Shown: positions 23,085 to 34,464 of the stretch, in pieces
Numbering within the stretch: the stretch's first letter is position 1
How the letters are laid out: each line of letters begins with the position of its first letter
Assembly: GCF_041146395.1 (NCBI RefSeq)
Contig: NC_090999.1
Span: forward strand, 72,731,001 to 72,795,000
DNA: 64,000 nucleotides
Source: Eulemur rufifrons
Lineage: Eukaryota; Chordata; Mammalia; Primates; Lemuridae
Direction: 5' to 3'
Made by a program: the position numbers and the translations under genes
Notes under the pieces: generated by a model
The model's input: only the letters and a program-made list of their open reading frames with translations
Database searches by the model: none
What the model was told of the DNA's origin: nothing

Positions 23085-23688
23085 TTGTGTAATTCTAAGA
23101 TGGCCTCCCTGACTTTTACCCTCTGAGGTTACACTCATGATTATGTAATGGTACAAAGCAAAGGAATCTTAGATAAAAAATAAAGGTTTCTAATCAATTG
23201 ACCTTAAGATAGAGAGGTTACCCAGATGAACTTAACCTAATCACACTAGTCCTTTAACAGCAGAGAGTTTTCTGACTTGGTAGAAGAGGAAATCAGACAT
23301 TCCAGGTGTGAAAGAAATTCAATGTAAGAAAGATTCTCTATCTGAGGTGGAGGAGTCCACAAAGCAAGGACCTGAGAGCAGCCACTAGGGGATGAGAATA
23401 GTTCCCAGCTGACAGCCAGCAAGAAAGAGGGGGTTTCAGCCCTGAAACTGTAAGGAACTAAATTATTCCAAAAACTGAACGAATGTGGATGCAGATTCTT
23501 TTGCTGAACTTCCAGATAAGAACCTAAACTGGCCAGGACCATGACTTCGGTCATATGAGACCCTAAGCCTAGAACCCCATTGAGCCTCTCCGATTTCTGA
23601 CCTATAGAACTGTGAGATGATAAATGAGTGTGGTTTTTAAGCTACCACCTTGGTGATATTTGTTACTCAGTAGCAGAAGAATAAAACA
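23085..23688 (+). mobile_element. ERVL-class LTR (LTR33/LTR16-like), about 600 bp
   Basis: It opens TGTGTAATTCTAAGATGGCC and contains AACCTAATCACACTAGTCC, CCCAGCTGACAGCCAGCAAG and TCTGACCTATAGAACTGTG followed by AGATGATAAATG, then TGATATTTGTTAC, and ends AATAAAACA. This is the layout of a family of mammalian ERVL LTRs; the exact subfamily is uncertain. GGGCT (23080-23084) and GAGCT (23689-23693) may be its worn 5-bp target duplication. The 102-codon minus frame inside it is a chance opening. Confidence 0.65.
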
Positions 23689-23693
23689 GAGCT

Positions 23694-26189
23694 CCAGCAA
23701 TTGGCCTGCAGCTACCAACACATAACAAAAGAATATTGTAATAAGCCACTCAAACATTAGGGTTATTTTGTTATTTCAAAGATCTGATTAATATACTATT
23801 AATATATCTTCATGCACACACAGAGTACTTTAGTGTCATCTTATAAATGGCATCATATTAAAAATACTTCTTTGTATTTCAGCTTATAAGGAAGTAAACT
23901 TATTCACTCAGTCATTTAGTGTGGACCCTCAATATTGCCTTTAATGGCTGTGTGGTTTTTACATTGTGTGGATACACAATACACTTTCTTTAAACAAATA
24001 CTACTTTTAAACAAATCCTAACCGAAAGAACTTTTAGGCTTTACAACACTGCAGGATTCCAAAAATATCAACGACATCCTTTGGTATAGATAATAATCTT
24101 ATACTTGTGCTCTTCATAATGATCTAATATATAGTCTTTTTATTATCATGTTTTATTTAAATAAGTTGTAATCTTTTTATAATTGTTACTACTTTCCAAG
24201 TTTTACACACTCACATACAAACACACCATTTTGCATAGTTTTAAATGTTATGAAGTCAAATGTTTCCAGATATCTTTCATTTTGTTTTCTGAATCTGATG
24301 TTCATTCTCTTATTTTTAATAGAAAAAAATATAAATTTCAAGAAATGATATTTAAGTAATTATTCTTTTCTGTACCTTCCACATTTTCTGTTGGTATTTC
24401 AAACAGCACTTGGAAAGTCCAAATTTTAAAGCCAGAGCAGCTGTTCAGCAAATGTTCACACAAGCCAACAGGCTAGTATGCTCTCAATAGGTTTGTGTAA
24501 CAAATAACTGCAAAGTTGTTCTGCATAAATGAGAAGTTCATGGCCAACTACAAAGTTTACATGTGTAATTTAGGTCTAACACTGGAAAAGATGGCTCAGA
24601 ATGTGCAAATCTGGTGCAGATAATGAGGCAAAGTAAGGATAACCATGGAAGCAATGAAGAGTTCAGAACATTTTTCATCTGGATAATTTAAGGTATTGGC
24701 TTGAGTTCAGCATCATTAATTACCATTTTCCTCAGTAAATTCTTTACAATTCCTTTGAGGCAAATATCATTTTCTCTATTCAAATTTTATGAGCTTAATT
24801 AGAGTGAACTAAACTGCTTTTCTTCTCTTTACAGTGGTGTGTATATATCATGATGTTCAAGGGTTTTCATCTGAACAAACAAAAATTGCTCCAGAAAATA
24901 TCTAATTTTTAGAAAATTTAACATGTGTGTAAAAACTGTGTTCTAGGCGGAACCGAGTAGCTCTAACTGTACTTCCTGTTAGTGGAAGTAAAGTTCCTTT
25001 GTAAAGAAAATACTAATAATGCGTATAATGCCAGTACTACCTGCTTTGTTTGCTTGATTGCTTTTTATCAGTAGGGGTTGGAAACTGAAAGGCAGTATGT
25101 GAAATTACAAACTTTCTATCTCATTGTATGAAGGAAAATAATGATATGTTAAGACCTCAATTTCAATGGCATATTTTATTTTTATTATTGTGGCTACGTA
25201 AAAATGTCTTACAACTATAAAAATGCATGGTATCTGCCTGGAGAATATTTTAATGCCCAAGTCCATGGATTTTTCGCTATGAAAACCAAATACACAGACC
25301 TCAACTTACAGCAATTTAATCTTATAGCACTCTAACTTCATCAATCATATTATTCCTTGTGACACAATAAGCAGCTAGAACATAATGTATCACTCAGCTA
25401 ATTCTGAGGAAATAGCAAAGGTTAACTCATATATGAGAGGTTGATAATTTTATTTTTTTAAAAAATCAAGTGGCTGTAAATCTCTACAAAATTCCCCTCA
25501 AAGACACTTGTTGAAATCTCACCAAGAAGCCCTTTAGAATTCCATGACATTGATGATAATACATCTCATTTTATGATTTGTTCCAGTAAATGGGTATAAC
25601 ATTTTTAAAATATATTTATGTGAAAGATGGTGCTTAGGTAGGATATTGAGTATTACTTTATAATGATGTTGGTTGCTTCTCTTACGAGAAAAAGAGATTA
25701 AGATCTAAGCTATGGACAGTATGGAAAGATAGACAAGGTTAGCAGTCTCCAGTCTCTTGATTTCTATATTTTTTGTACTTCTGAAATAAAAGTCCCTGTG
25801 GGTCCTTGAAGTTACTTTCATCAAATAAAATTTGCCCCTAAATCTCTTCCTCTATCTTGGTAAAACTAGATAAATTTTGTTTGACTGCTATTTAATTACA
25901 TAAATAATAGATGAATCTGCTCATTTTTGTAAAAGTTTGGGAATAAGGTCCTTGTTATAAGCACAGATTTTAATACTATCACTGTGCTCAAGTCTTAATT
26001 TATTTTGACTTTGGATGCTTTTTCTAGAAGTATAACTCATATGTAAAGAATATCGGTTCTCTTTCCAAAGCATCATAAAGGTAAGGGCATCAACAAAATC
26101 TACCATTTACTTTTAAACAATAAACTTCATGCCAAGTAGTATAGAAAAGACTTGTAGTGTTATGCATGACTTTGAAAAAATATGTTCAA
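23694..26189. other. Gene-free unique DNA
   Basis: About 2.5 kb without a gene or a repeat I can name. Composition is AT-rich, with slightly more balanced stretches at 24410-24700 and 24940-25100. Confidence 0.4.
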
Positions 26190-26575
26190 TTAGTGTTTAT
26201 TGAGTGTCTACTATGTGTCAGGTATTAAGGTGATCCCTAAAGAAAAAATAATGAAAAAGCTATTCTTTATCTTTGGGGGGCTTGCCACTTAGCGGGGAAT
26301 ACAGGCATCACAGTGCAATTTCAAAATCTTTAATACAGTGATAGTGCAGTTTGTAGTAAATATAGAGTACTATGGGAACCAACAGATAGAGCCGCAAACA
26401 TATTATGAATTGTTGATGGGAGTTATGGGCAATGAAGTGATCGCAGAGGAAGAGAGATTTATACTGAACTGAATGATCAGTTCACATTAGAAAGGTCAAG
26501 AAGAGCAGGAAACAGGGGAGTTCAGGGAGAAAGAGGACTCCAGGAAGAGGAAAGAGCAAAAACAATACTGGGATG
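26190..26575 (+). mobile_element. Very old interspersed repeat copy
   Basis: It contains TGTTTATTGAGTGTCTACTATGTGTCAGGTATTAAGG, later GAGGAAGAGAGATTTATACTGAACTG and AAGAGGAAAGAGCAAAAACAATACTGGGATG. These are in the order of the same family as 62970-63230. It is highly diverged. Confidence 0.5.
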
Positions 26576-28079
26576 TCATGTTCTAGAGATAACAGTGGAA
26601 CTGAAACACAGTCTTCAAAGTGCCTTAGTATTTTCTGTTATCATATCTTCAAACTAATTTTTCATTATTTTACAACTTCCACTATATTATATATTGTTTT
26701 CCTTTCTTTTTTAGTTTTATGTTCTTATGTTCCCCATGTTATCTGGCTATTATTTTTCCCGACTTAGAAGCCAGAAGATGTAGGCAAGACAGAGGAAAGT
26801 GAGGCATTATGTAACCATGAATTCTAACCCTTTTATGGTTTTTAAAATAAAGGTAATCTAATAAACATGTTAATTTTTTATAAGAAAAGGTGCACTGAGC
26901 TCCATCCAAGGTACAACTGAGACTTTGAAATATATCCTTTCTTAACACTGACAATTAAATCAATAAAGAAATTTGCCATGATTTGAATAGTTCTTGGAAT
27001 TTCTTGTAAGTAACCTTTGAATCTCGACTTAGAAAAACAAAATAAGTATAATAATTTCTGCTTATTTCCTTTCTCCAGTTAAGGAGTATACTTGGGGACA
27101 AGCCATCAGGTTTCATATCTGTTATATATGACACCTTAACTACCAGAAAAAAATGCTCCATCAATCCTGATTTCTTGACTGAATATGGATCCTAGAAATA
27201 ATTTATGAGCTTACAACAAACATCTCTTTCCAGACCCACCCAAGATGAATAGTATAAAAGTTTGACAAATGCAACAAAAAACCCTGCTAATAGGCACATT
27301 TATTATATCTTTTTAAAAATCAATAAGTTGATGTCACTACATAAGTTATGTATTGAGAAATGCTTTATCATTCCATATTTCTTTGTGTGTACTGACTGTG
27401 CTACCACTGAGACTTAGGGACACCACTTTTGTTCCTAAAGATAGAAGAGCTTTATTTAATACAGGTGGAGCAGTAATTATGATCAATGTAAATATCCAAG
27501 CACAGATTGTGCAAGCTGCTGGTGCTGGCAGTGCGCTTCCTGTGTATGGATGTCCATGTGCCAAATGTTGTATCTATTAGCCCAGAGACATCAGCAGGAT
27601 TGGACATCAGCTAAACATTGAAAAGTAAACAGGAACTCTGTATGGTAAGACGCAAAATCAGTTTGAAAAATGAAATGAATAAGAGTAACAAAGAAGGATT
27701 AATGAATGAAGTGTGCATGAATTTAAACTTTTTAAACGTGAACTCCCCTAGAAATTCAAAATCATTACCACTTAGTTACATAATTTGTTTCCATTTTTAT
27801 TCTTGCTTTGCATAAATTCTGTAGCATTTGGGGGAATACCAAAATCTTGAATAATATACGAAAAGATTCTGGTGGGATAATTAAAACAATTAATATGAAA
27901 TATTTGATACATAAGACATATGAAAATGTGAGTAATACTTGAAAAAATACACACTCATGCTTAATAATGAAATGAAGGCAGATGAACCTACATACCAACA
28001 TGTGAGCTCCAGGATTGCAAATAATATTAAAGCTACTTTTATGCTCCCCACAATCTCATACATATTCTGGGTACAAATA
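26576..28079. other. Gene-free unique DNA
   Basis: No gene was seen. The 75-codon plus frame at 27353-27580 is balanced in composition but has no recognisable domain or splice context. Confidence 0.4.
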
Positions 28080-28781
28080 TTTCAGTTATAGCATTTGGAA
28101 AATGCCTTCTGTAAATTTGTTCCTTGCCTTTTTAAATGTCTTTATTGTGTCTACTGATGAACACAAATCTTATATTTAGTTAATAATTTGTCTTTACAGT
28201 TTGTTTTTATTTTTGTATTCAATAAAATAAATTCCTCCCTAACATGAAGATATAAAAATATTCTCCTGCATTTCTAGAAATGGTCAAATATTTTGTTTTT
28301 CACTTCAAAATATTTAGTTTGTAGTGAATTAATTTTGTTGATGGTTGATATATCGATTACATATCAATTTCCTATTGGTTTTGTTTCTCCAATTGTCTGA
28401 GCAACATTATTGTTATTTTCTTTAAAAATAAACCTATTTGATTTTGCTGCAAATATATTGGCTCAATAGGTCAATCTTTATGAAATTGAGTAAACCCATC
28501 TTTGAAATGGCATATTGCTTCATTCGTTTAGATAGTTTACATCTTTCAGAACATTTTATATTTTATCCTTAAAGTTCTTGCATATTTTTGGTAATTATAG
28601 TTCCTTATACCTTATAGTTTTGTTATTCTTAGTAAATATTGTTTCTGAAATGTTTTATAATAATTTTATTAATAAATAGAAAAACAATTCATTGTTTATG
28701 CTGGAATCTGCAACCTTAATGAATTCTTAAATAACTCAAATAATCATAATTTATCCAAAAATAGGTTTTAGGGGGTTTTAT
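28080..28781 (-). mobile_element. Older L1, left half of an interrupted copy
   Basis: The T-rich sequence is an L1 ORF2 read backwards, ending CTGCAACCTTAATGAATTCTTAA and AATAGGTTTTAGGGGGTTTTA, which corresponds to the start of the C-terminal part of ORF2. The match resumes beyond the inserted L1 at 31346, so a younger L1 has split it. Confidence 0.7.
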
Positions 28782-28796
28782 ATAAATATTCATATG
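28782..28796. repeat. Left target-site duplication of the plus-strand L1
   Basis: ATAAATATTCATATG here matches ATAAATATTAATATG at 31331-31345 in 14 of 15 positions. Confidence 0.75.
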
Positions 28797-29082
28797 TGTC
28801 TATTGAGACAATCATACCTCAAAATAATAAAGGTCATATATGACAAACACACAGTCAAAATCATACTGAATGGGGAAAAGTTGAAAGCACATTCCCTCTA
28901 AGAACTGGAACAATACAAAGATGCCCAATTTAATCACTCCTATTTAACAGCACTGGAAGTCATAGCCAGAGCAATCAGGCAAGAGAAAAAAATAAAAGAC
29001 ATCCAAACAGGAAAAGAGGAGGTCATATTATCCCTGTTTGCTGATGATGTGATCTTATACCAAGGAAAACCTAAAGACTACA

Positions 29083-29105
29083 CCCCCCCCCCCAAAAAAA
29101 AAAAA
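29083..29105. repeat. C11/A12 homopolymer pair
   Basis: Eleven C followed by twelve A, grown from the L1 ORF2 CTCCACCCAAAAAA stretch. Exact lengths should be treated with caution because homopolymers are prone to sequencing error. Confidence 0.9.
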
Positions 29106-29312
29106 TCTCAGATTTGTTAAATGTTTACTTTGGCAAAGTTTCAGAATACAAAATCAGTGTACAATAATCAGTATCATTTCTAAATACCAATAAAGATCTA
29201 GCTGAGAATGAAATCAAGAAGGTGATCCCATTTACAATAGCTATAAAAAAATTAAGATACTTAGAAATATATTTAACCAAGCAGGTGAAAGATCATTATA
29301 AGGAAAACTACA

Positions 29313-29623
29313 GAGCTAGGCATGGTGGCTCACACCTGTAATCCCAGCACTTTGGGAGGCCAAAGTGGAAGAATCACTTGAGGCCAGGAGTTTAATACCA
29401 GCCAAGACAACACAGCAAGATCCCATCTCTACAAAAAATAATTTTAAAAAATTAGCTGGGCATTGGTGACATATTCCTGTAGGCCCAACTACTCAGGAGA
29501 GTAAAGGCAGGAGGTTCACTTAAGCCCAGGAGTTCAAAGTTGCAGTGAGCTATGATTGATTGGGCCACTGCACTCCAGCGTGGGTGATAAAGACCCTTCT
29601 CAAAAAAAAAAAAAAAAAAAAAA
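29313..29623 (+). mobile_element. AluJ SINE inserted in L1
   Basis: It is a full-length dimeric Alu with left arm (GGCTCACACCTGTAATCCCAG), a linker with AAAAATTAGCTGGGC and a right arm ending in a pure A22 tail (29602-29623). J-class features include GGTTCACTTAAGCCCAGGAG and GCAGTGAGCTATGATTG. The sequence GAAAACTA flanks it at 29303-29310 and 29625-29632, and removing the Alu restores the L1 reading 'GGAAAACTA...'. The minus frame over it is an artefact. Confidence 0.95.
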
Positions 29624-29873
29624 TGAAAACTAGGAAGCAGTAATGAAAAAAATTGTAGATGACACAAACAAATGGAAATGTATCTCATATTCATCAATCA
29701 TAAAAATTAATATCATTAAAATGACCATACAGCCCAAAGCAATCTACAGATTCAATGTAATCTCTATCCAAATACTAATGTCATATTTCACAGAATTAGA
29801 AAAAATAATCCTGAAATTCATATGCAACCAAAATACAGCCAGAATAGCCAAAGCAATCCTAAGCAAAATAAAT

Positions 29874-29874
<1 letters not shown>

Positions 29875-29904
<30 letters not shown>
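29875..29904. repeat. (AC)n microsatellite
   Basis: About 15 AC units lie inside L1 ORF2. Confidence 0.95.
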
Positions 29905-29906
<2 letters not shown>

Positions 29907-31330
29907 GCTAGAGGCATCACATTACCATGGTACTGGTATAAAGATAGACAATAAAACAAAATAAAAAACTCAGAAATAAAGCCACATATCTATAGCCCAC
30001 TGATCTTTGAAAAAGTCAACAAAAACATACTTTGGGGAAAGGACATTCTAGTCAATAAATGGTACTAGGAAAATTGGATTGTCATATACAGAAGAATGAA
30101 ACTGGACCCCCTGTGTCACTACATACAAAAATCAAATCAAGATGGATTAAAAATTTAAATCTAAGACCTGAAACTATCAAAATACTAGAAAAATACTTAG
30201 GGAAAACTCTTCTGGACATTGGTCTAGAGAAAGAATTCATGACTAAGACTTCAAAAACACAAGCAACAAAAATAAAAATAGACAAATAGGACTTAATTAA
30301 ACTAAAAAAACTTTTGCACACCATAAGAAATAATCAACAGAGGGGATAGGCAAGCTGTAGAATGGGTGAAAATACTTGCCAACTATGAATCTGATAGAGA
30401 ACTAATATCCAGAACACACAAGAAACTCAAACAACTCAGCAATAACAAAAATAGGTAAATAAAAACAAAAAGTTTCATTAAAAAAGTGGGCAAAGGACAT
30501 CAATAAACATTTCTCAAAAGAAGGCGTACAAATGATCAACAGGTATATGAAGGCTCAACATCACTAATCAGAGAAATGCAAGTTAAAACCACAATGAGAT
30601 GTCATCTTATACCAGTTAGAATCGCTGTCATAAAAACAAAAACAAAGGCAAAAAGTAACAGATATTGTCAAGGATGTGGAGAAAAGGGAACTCTAAGACA
30701 CTGTTGGTGGGAATGTAAATTAGTACAACCTCTCTGGAAAACAGTATAGAGATTTCTCAAAGAACTAAAAATAGAACTACCATTTGATCCAGCAATCCCA
30801 CTACTGGGTATTTACCCAACAGAAAAAAAAAATCATTATGTCAAAAAGATACCTGCACTTGTATGTTTATTGCAGCAGTATTCACAGTAGCAAAGATACT
30901 GAATCAACTTAAATGTTTACCAACCTGTAATGGATAAAGAAAATGTGTTATATATACATAATGATATACTATTCAGCCACAAAAATGAATGAAATAATGT
31001 CTTTTGCAGGAATATGGATGGCACTGGAGACCGTTATCTTATGTGAAACAAGTCAGAAACAGAAAGACAAATATTGAATGTTCTTACCTGTAAGTGTGAG
31101 CTAAGTAAGCTGTACACATGCATGTAGCATATGGAATCATATGCAATGGAGATTCAGAATTGTGAGGGGATGAGGGAGGTGAATGATGAGTAATTACTTA
31201 ATGGCTACAAGGTACCTTATTCAGGTGATGAATATGCTAAAAATTCTGACTTCACCAGTACACAATCTATGCATGTAACAAAACTATACTTGTACCCCAT
31301 AAATTTATACAATTCAAAACAACTAACTAA

Positions 31331-31345
31331 ATAAATATTAATATG
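31331..31345. repeat. Right target-site duplication of the plus-strand L1
   Basis: It follows the A-rich L1 tail and matches 28782-28796 at 14 of 15 positions. Confidence 0.75.
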
Positions 31346-32290
31346 ATTCATTAATAATGAGAGTTTGATTTTTTTCCTCTCATAGTTTTTTCTTGTGCTG
31401 ACTTAGACTTTTTGTGCATTTTTATATAGATCTTGTTATAATAATCTTGTCTTGCTGATTTAAAGGAAATACTTCCAGTACTTTACCAGAGGAAATTATA
31501 TTTGCTGAGTGTTTTTATTAGAGTTTAGAAGGTTAAGAAAGTTTCCTCCTATCTCTAATTTGCTATGGGGTTATATATTGAATGGATCATAAATTTTATC
31601 ATGTGCTTTTTTACATATGTTGAAAGGATAATATGGATTTTCATTTTATAATCTGTTAGTGAGATGAATTGTATTTACAATTTGTATAATGTGAAATCAC
31701 CATTGAATTCCGAGGATATATTCCCATTTAAAAAAATATGTTGCTGCTAATATTTGATGTTAGATTTTTTGCATCTCTTCGATGTACTTACTTGATTTTG
31801 GTATGACAGTAATATAAGACTTGTTAAATAAAGTGCTTTTGTTTTTCTTTTTTCTTTATTTTATTTTGCTTATGAACTTGCTTAAGGATGTAATTATCAA
31901 TTACTTGAAATTTGCTTGAACTCGCCTGTAAAACCATGTGCACCTGGTTTCTTCTTTGTAAAACGTTTTTAATCACAGGTTCAGGTTATGTAGTGATTAC
32001 AGGAAAATTTACATTTCCTCTTTATTCTTTAATTATTTTTATTAAATTATTTATTTTAAAATATTTACCCATTTAATTCTAACATTTCAATCTTTATTGG
32101 CATTATGCTTTTCATACTCATTAACTTTTTAATCTATGCTGTATCTTTAGTATGTCCTGTTTTCTATTTCCAATACTATTTTTGTACTATTTCTATACCT
32201 TTTTTCAATCACTCTTTCTAGAGTTTATTTTTTTTTTTAATTAGTCTTTTCAACAGGGTCAAATTTTTGACTTTGTTAAACCTGTCTGTT
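31346..32290 (-). mobile_element. Older L1, right half of the interrupted copy
   Basis: L1 ORF2 sequence read backwards resumes exactly after the target duplication: AATGAGAGTTTGATTTTTTTCC, and further on the reverse-transcriptase region (GTAAAACCATGTGCACCTGG; TTAGTCTTTTCAACAGGGTCAAA). It is the continuation of 28080-28781. Confidence 0.7.
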
Positions 32291-32879
32291 GCATCTTGAA
32301 GGAACCAAATTGTGGTGACTTTCCTCCTGAGAGGATTTGGGGTTTCTTCTTCCAGAATCCAGGGAAAGTTACCCACCTGAACTCACTTTAACTTTTCTAC
32401 ATGTTCGTAGATCCATGAGGCTTATTCAAGATCAGCTCTTCTGTATGTTTTGCAGAGAATATCAAGATTAGTTTCTGTTTTCAAGCTGACATTGCCATTT
32501 TTTCTAGTTTTTATGTGTACTAGTTTCCAAGTGTCATTGTTTACTTCACTGTCTTATTTTTATTTGTTTTTGGACATTTCCTTTGCTTAAAACAGTACTT
32601 TAAAAATGTATTTGTTATGAACTATCTAGGATTAAGTTGTAGTCTAGTAAAAAAAGTCCTTTCAGAGTATCTTTTTGCCATACTGCTGGCAGCAGCAGAA
32701 GTTAGGTCAATTAGGAAAGTAATTTAGCATGTAACAATGGAAACTTTAGCTGTTATTTTTTTGAAAATATGAAAATAAATTCCTCTGCACCAAGAGAAAT
32801 CTCTTTATAAGGCTAATATCTTGCCAACTGTTTCATATCATATTTTAGCTCTCTTGATATTACCAAAAAGGGAAGGGGA
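32291..32879. other. Gene-free DNA
   Basis: No gene was seen. The first 150 bp (GAGGATTTGGGGTTTCTTC and nearby) may still be worn L1 or another old repeat. Confidence 0.35.
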
Positions 32880-33075
32880 AAACTAACATTTATTGAGCCC
32901 TTGCAATGTGCCAGATATTTTATTAGTTGGTTTCCATTTGCCAGCTCAGTAAATCCTCAGACCAATTTTATGACTGTTATGGCCATTTTTAATTTGAAGA
33001 AAGAGAGAAATGAAGAAATTTGCACAGAGTAATAATAATTTAAGAACTCAAACTGAGTTCTGTTTGACGTCAATG
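32880..33075 (-). mobile_element. MIR SINE
   Basis: The plus strand reads ACATTTATTGAGCCCTTGCAATGTGCCAGATATTTTATTAG, then CCTCAGACCAATTTTATGACTGTTATG, then AATTTGCACAGAGTAATAATAATTTAAGAACTCAAAC. This is the MIR 3' end, core and 5' part in reverse order. Confidence 0.65.
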
Positions 33076-33099
33076 CTATTCTACAATATACTATTATAT

Positions 33100-33210
33100 T
33101 ACTAGCTCTATTTTATAGGTGTGGAAATTGGGGCTTAAAAAGTAACTTTTCTAGATAAAAATGGAATATGAGTCTCTCTGATTCCAAAGTCCGTGCACTT
33201 TCTAACATAT
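33100..33210 (-). mobile_element. Second MIR SINE fragment
   Basis: Immediately beyond the previous MIR the core pattern starts again (TATTTTATAGGTGTGGAAATTGGGGC; TGATTCCAAAGTCCGTGCAC). This makes two adjacent same-direction MIR pieces. Confidence 0.55.
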
Positions 33211-34001
33211 TTTTGTTTCATAAATGCTTCATTACACAACATAAAATATAGATGACACCTCATGTCTCCTATTCTTCTACTACCAAGCCTCTGAGAACAG
33301 CATTTTTATCGTAATTTTTTAAGTAATGTACTAACACAGACATTAACTAAGTTTTAGACTATTATGGCATTGACTTTTGTCCTGTCCACAACATAATCAA
33401 TATTGTTGCAAAATTACCTTCTTTCTCTGTCATTAATTAAAACATAAATTTCCCACATTCAGTCATTCTAAGAGTTTTTCTGTATTACTTTATATTTTAT
33501 TTAATTTCTCTATCCTGGAATTCAAGGCTCTTTTCCCTCCTTTCTTTGCATAAGCCTTCCTCTTTTTAAACTATCATCAGCCTGTTGTTTTGCCCCAGTA
33601 AAATAATATTGATTTCAAACATTTTTTAAACTTTTATTAATGTATTCTATAATTTTTACAGTGAAATATTAAAAAGTTTTGTCATTTCTTCTGTCTTCAG
33701 TTTAAGTTTGCTAGCTGGTTTTTATTTAAGACTGATTACTCCAGGAATGATTACCTGAAAGAGGTCTGTTAGATAACTTGTTTTACTTTTGTTTGATATT
33801 CTTCTCTGTTATAGATTCTTCATGTGCTTTGTGGCTTGTATCAGTAGAGTAGCAATCAAAATCCCCTACATTTTAAATTTCTCCTAAAGAATGTAGAATA
33901 GATGTTGGTAATAATATCACTATATTATGAAAAATAAGTTCTTAATATGGGACATATATATACACACATATATTTTATATATATATATACACACATAATT
34001 T
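33211..34001. other. Gene-free AT-rich DNA with a TA/CA tract
   Basis: No gene was seen. Mixed TA and CA dinucleotides run from about 33953 to 33996, up to the start of the next LTR. Confidence 0.45.
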
Positions 34002-34452
34002 TGTGAACCGAATTGTATACCCTCAAAATTCACATGTTGAATCCCTAACCCCTAAGGTAATAGTATTGGAAAATTGAGCCTTTGGGAAATAATTAGGCTT
34101 AGATGAGATAACGTGGGTCAGGCCTTTATGATGACATTAGTGCCTTTATTAGAAACACTGGAGAGTTTGTGTGCTCCCTCTCTCTCTCTGTCTCTCTGTC
34201 CCTTTCTGTGCGTGTGTGTGTGTGTGTGTGTGTGTTTGTCTGTGTCTGTGTCTCTCCCCTTGCTATGTGAGGATTCAGCCAGAACATGGCTGTCTGCATG
34301 CTAGAAGAAGGCCCTTACCAGAAACCAACCATTTTGGCACCCTGATCTCAAACTTCCAGCCTTCAAGACTGTGAGAAAATAAATTTACGTTTTCTATTAA
34401 TATGCACCTAGTCTATGGTATTTTGTTATGGCCACACAAGTAGACTAAGAAA
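34002..34452 (+). mobile_element. MLT1-type MaLR LTR
   Basis: It begins TGTGAACCGAATTGTATACCC and follows the MLT1 order: ATTCACATGTTGAATCCCTAACCCC, GAGCCTTTGGGAAATAATTAGG, TATGATGACATTAGTGCC, GCTATGTGAGGATTCAGC, AAGACTGTGAGAAAATAAATTTACG and GTCTATGGTATTTTGTTATGG, ending GACTAAG. A CT/GT-rich simple tract (34180-34258) has expanded inside it. No clear target duplication is left. The two overlapping frames of 63 and 67 codons are products of the CT/GT tract. Confidence 0.88.
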
Positions 34453-34464
34453 AAAATATGTATA

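Larger units (their letters stand above)
28797..31330 (+). mobile_element. 5'-truncated L1 (L1MA/L1PB-like), plus strand
   Basis: It enters in the reverse-transcriptase part of ORF2: AAAATCATACTGAATGGGG, then CCCTGTTTGCTGATGATGTG, which encodes the diagnostic F-A-D-D reverse-transcriptase motif. It continues through the C-terminal domain (GGAGAAAAGGGAACTCTAAG; GGTGGGAATGTAAATTAG) and a 3' UTR (TGTGAGGGGATGAGGGAGG; CTTGTACCCCATAAATTTATAC) to an A-rich tail. Many stops and frameshifts make it dead. An AluJ interrupts it at 29313, and it lies inside an older minus-strand L1. Confidence 0.93.

Noticed and set aside
27353..27580. 75-codon plus frame as an exon
   Set aside because: Balanced composition but the opposite strand is equally open, and no splice sites or domain were seen.
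29643..29954. 103-codon plus frame as a gene
   Set aside because: It is L1 ORF2 sequence extended through an (AC)n microsatellite that reads His-Thr repeats.
34113..34374. Cys/Val-rich small proteins
   Set aside because: Produced by the CT/GT simple tract inside an MLT1 LTR.
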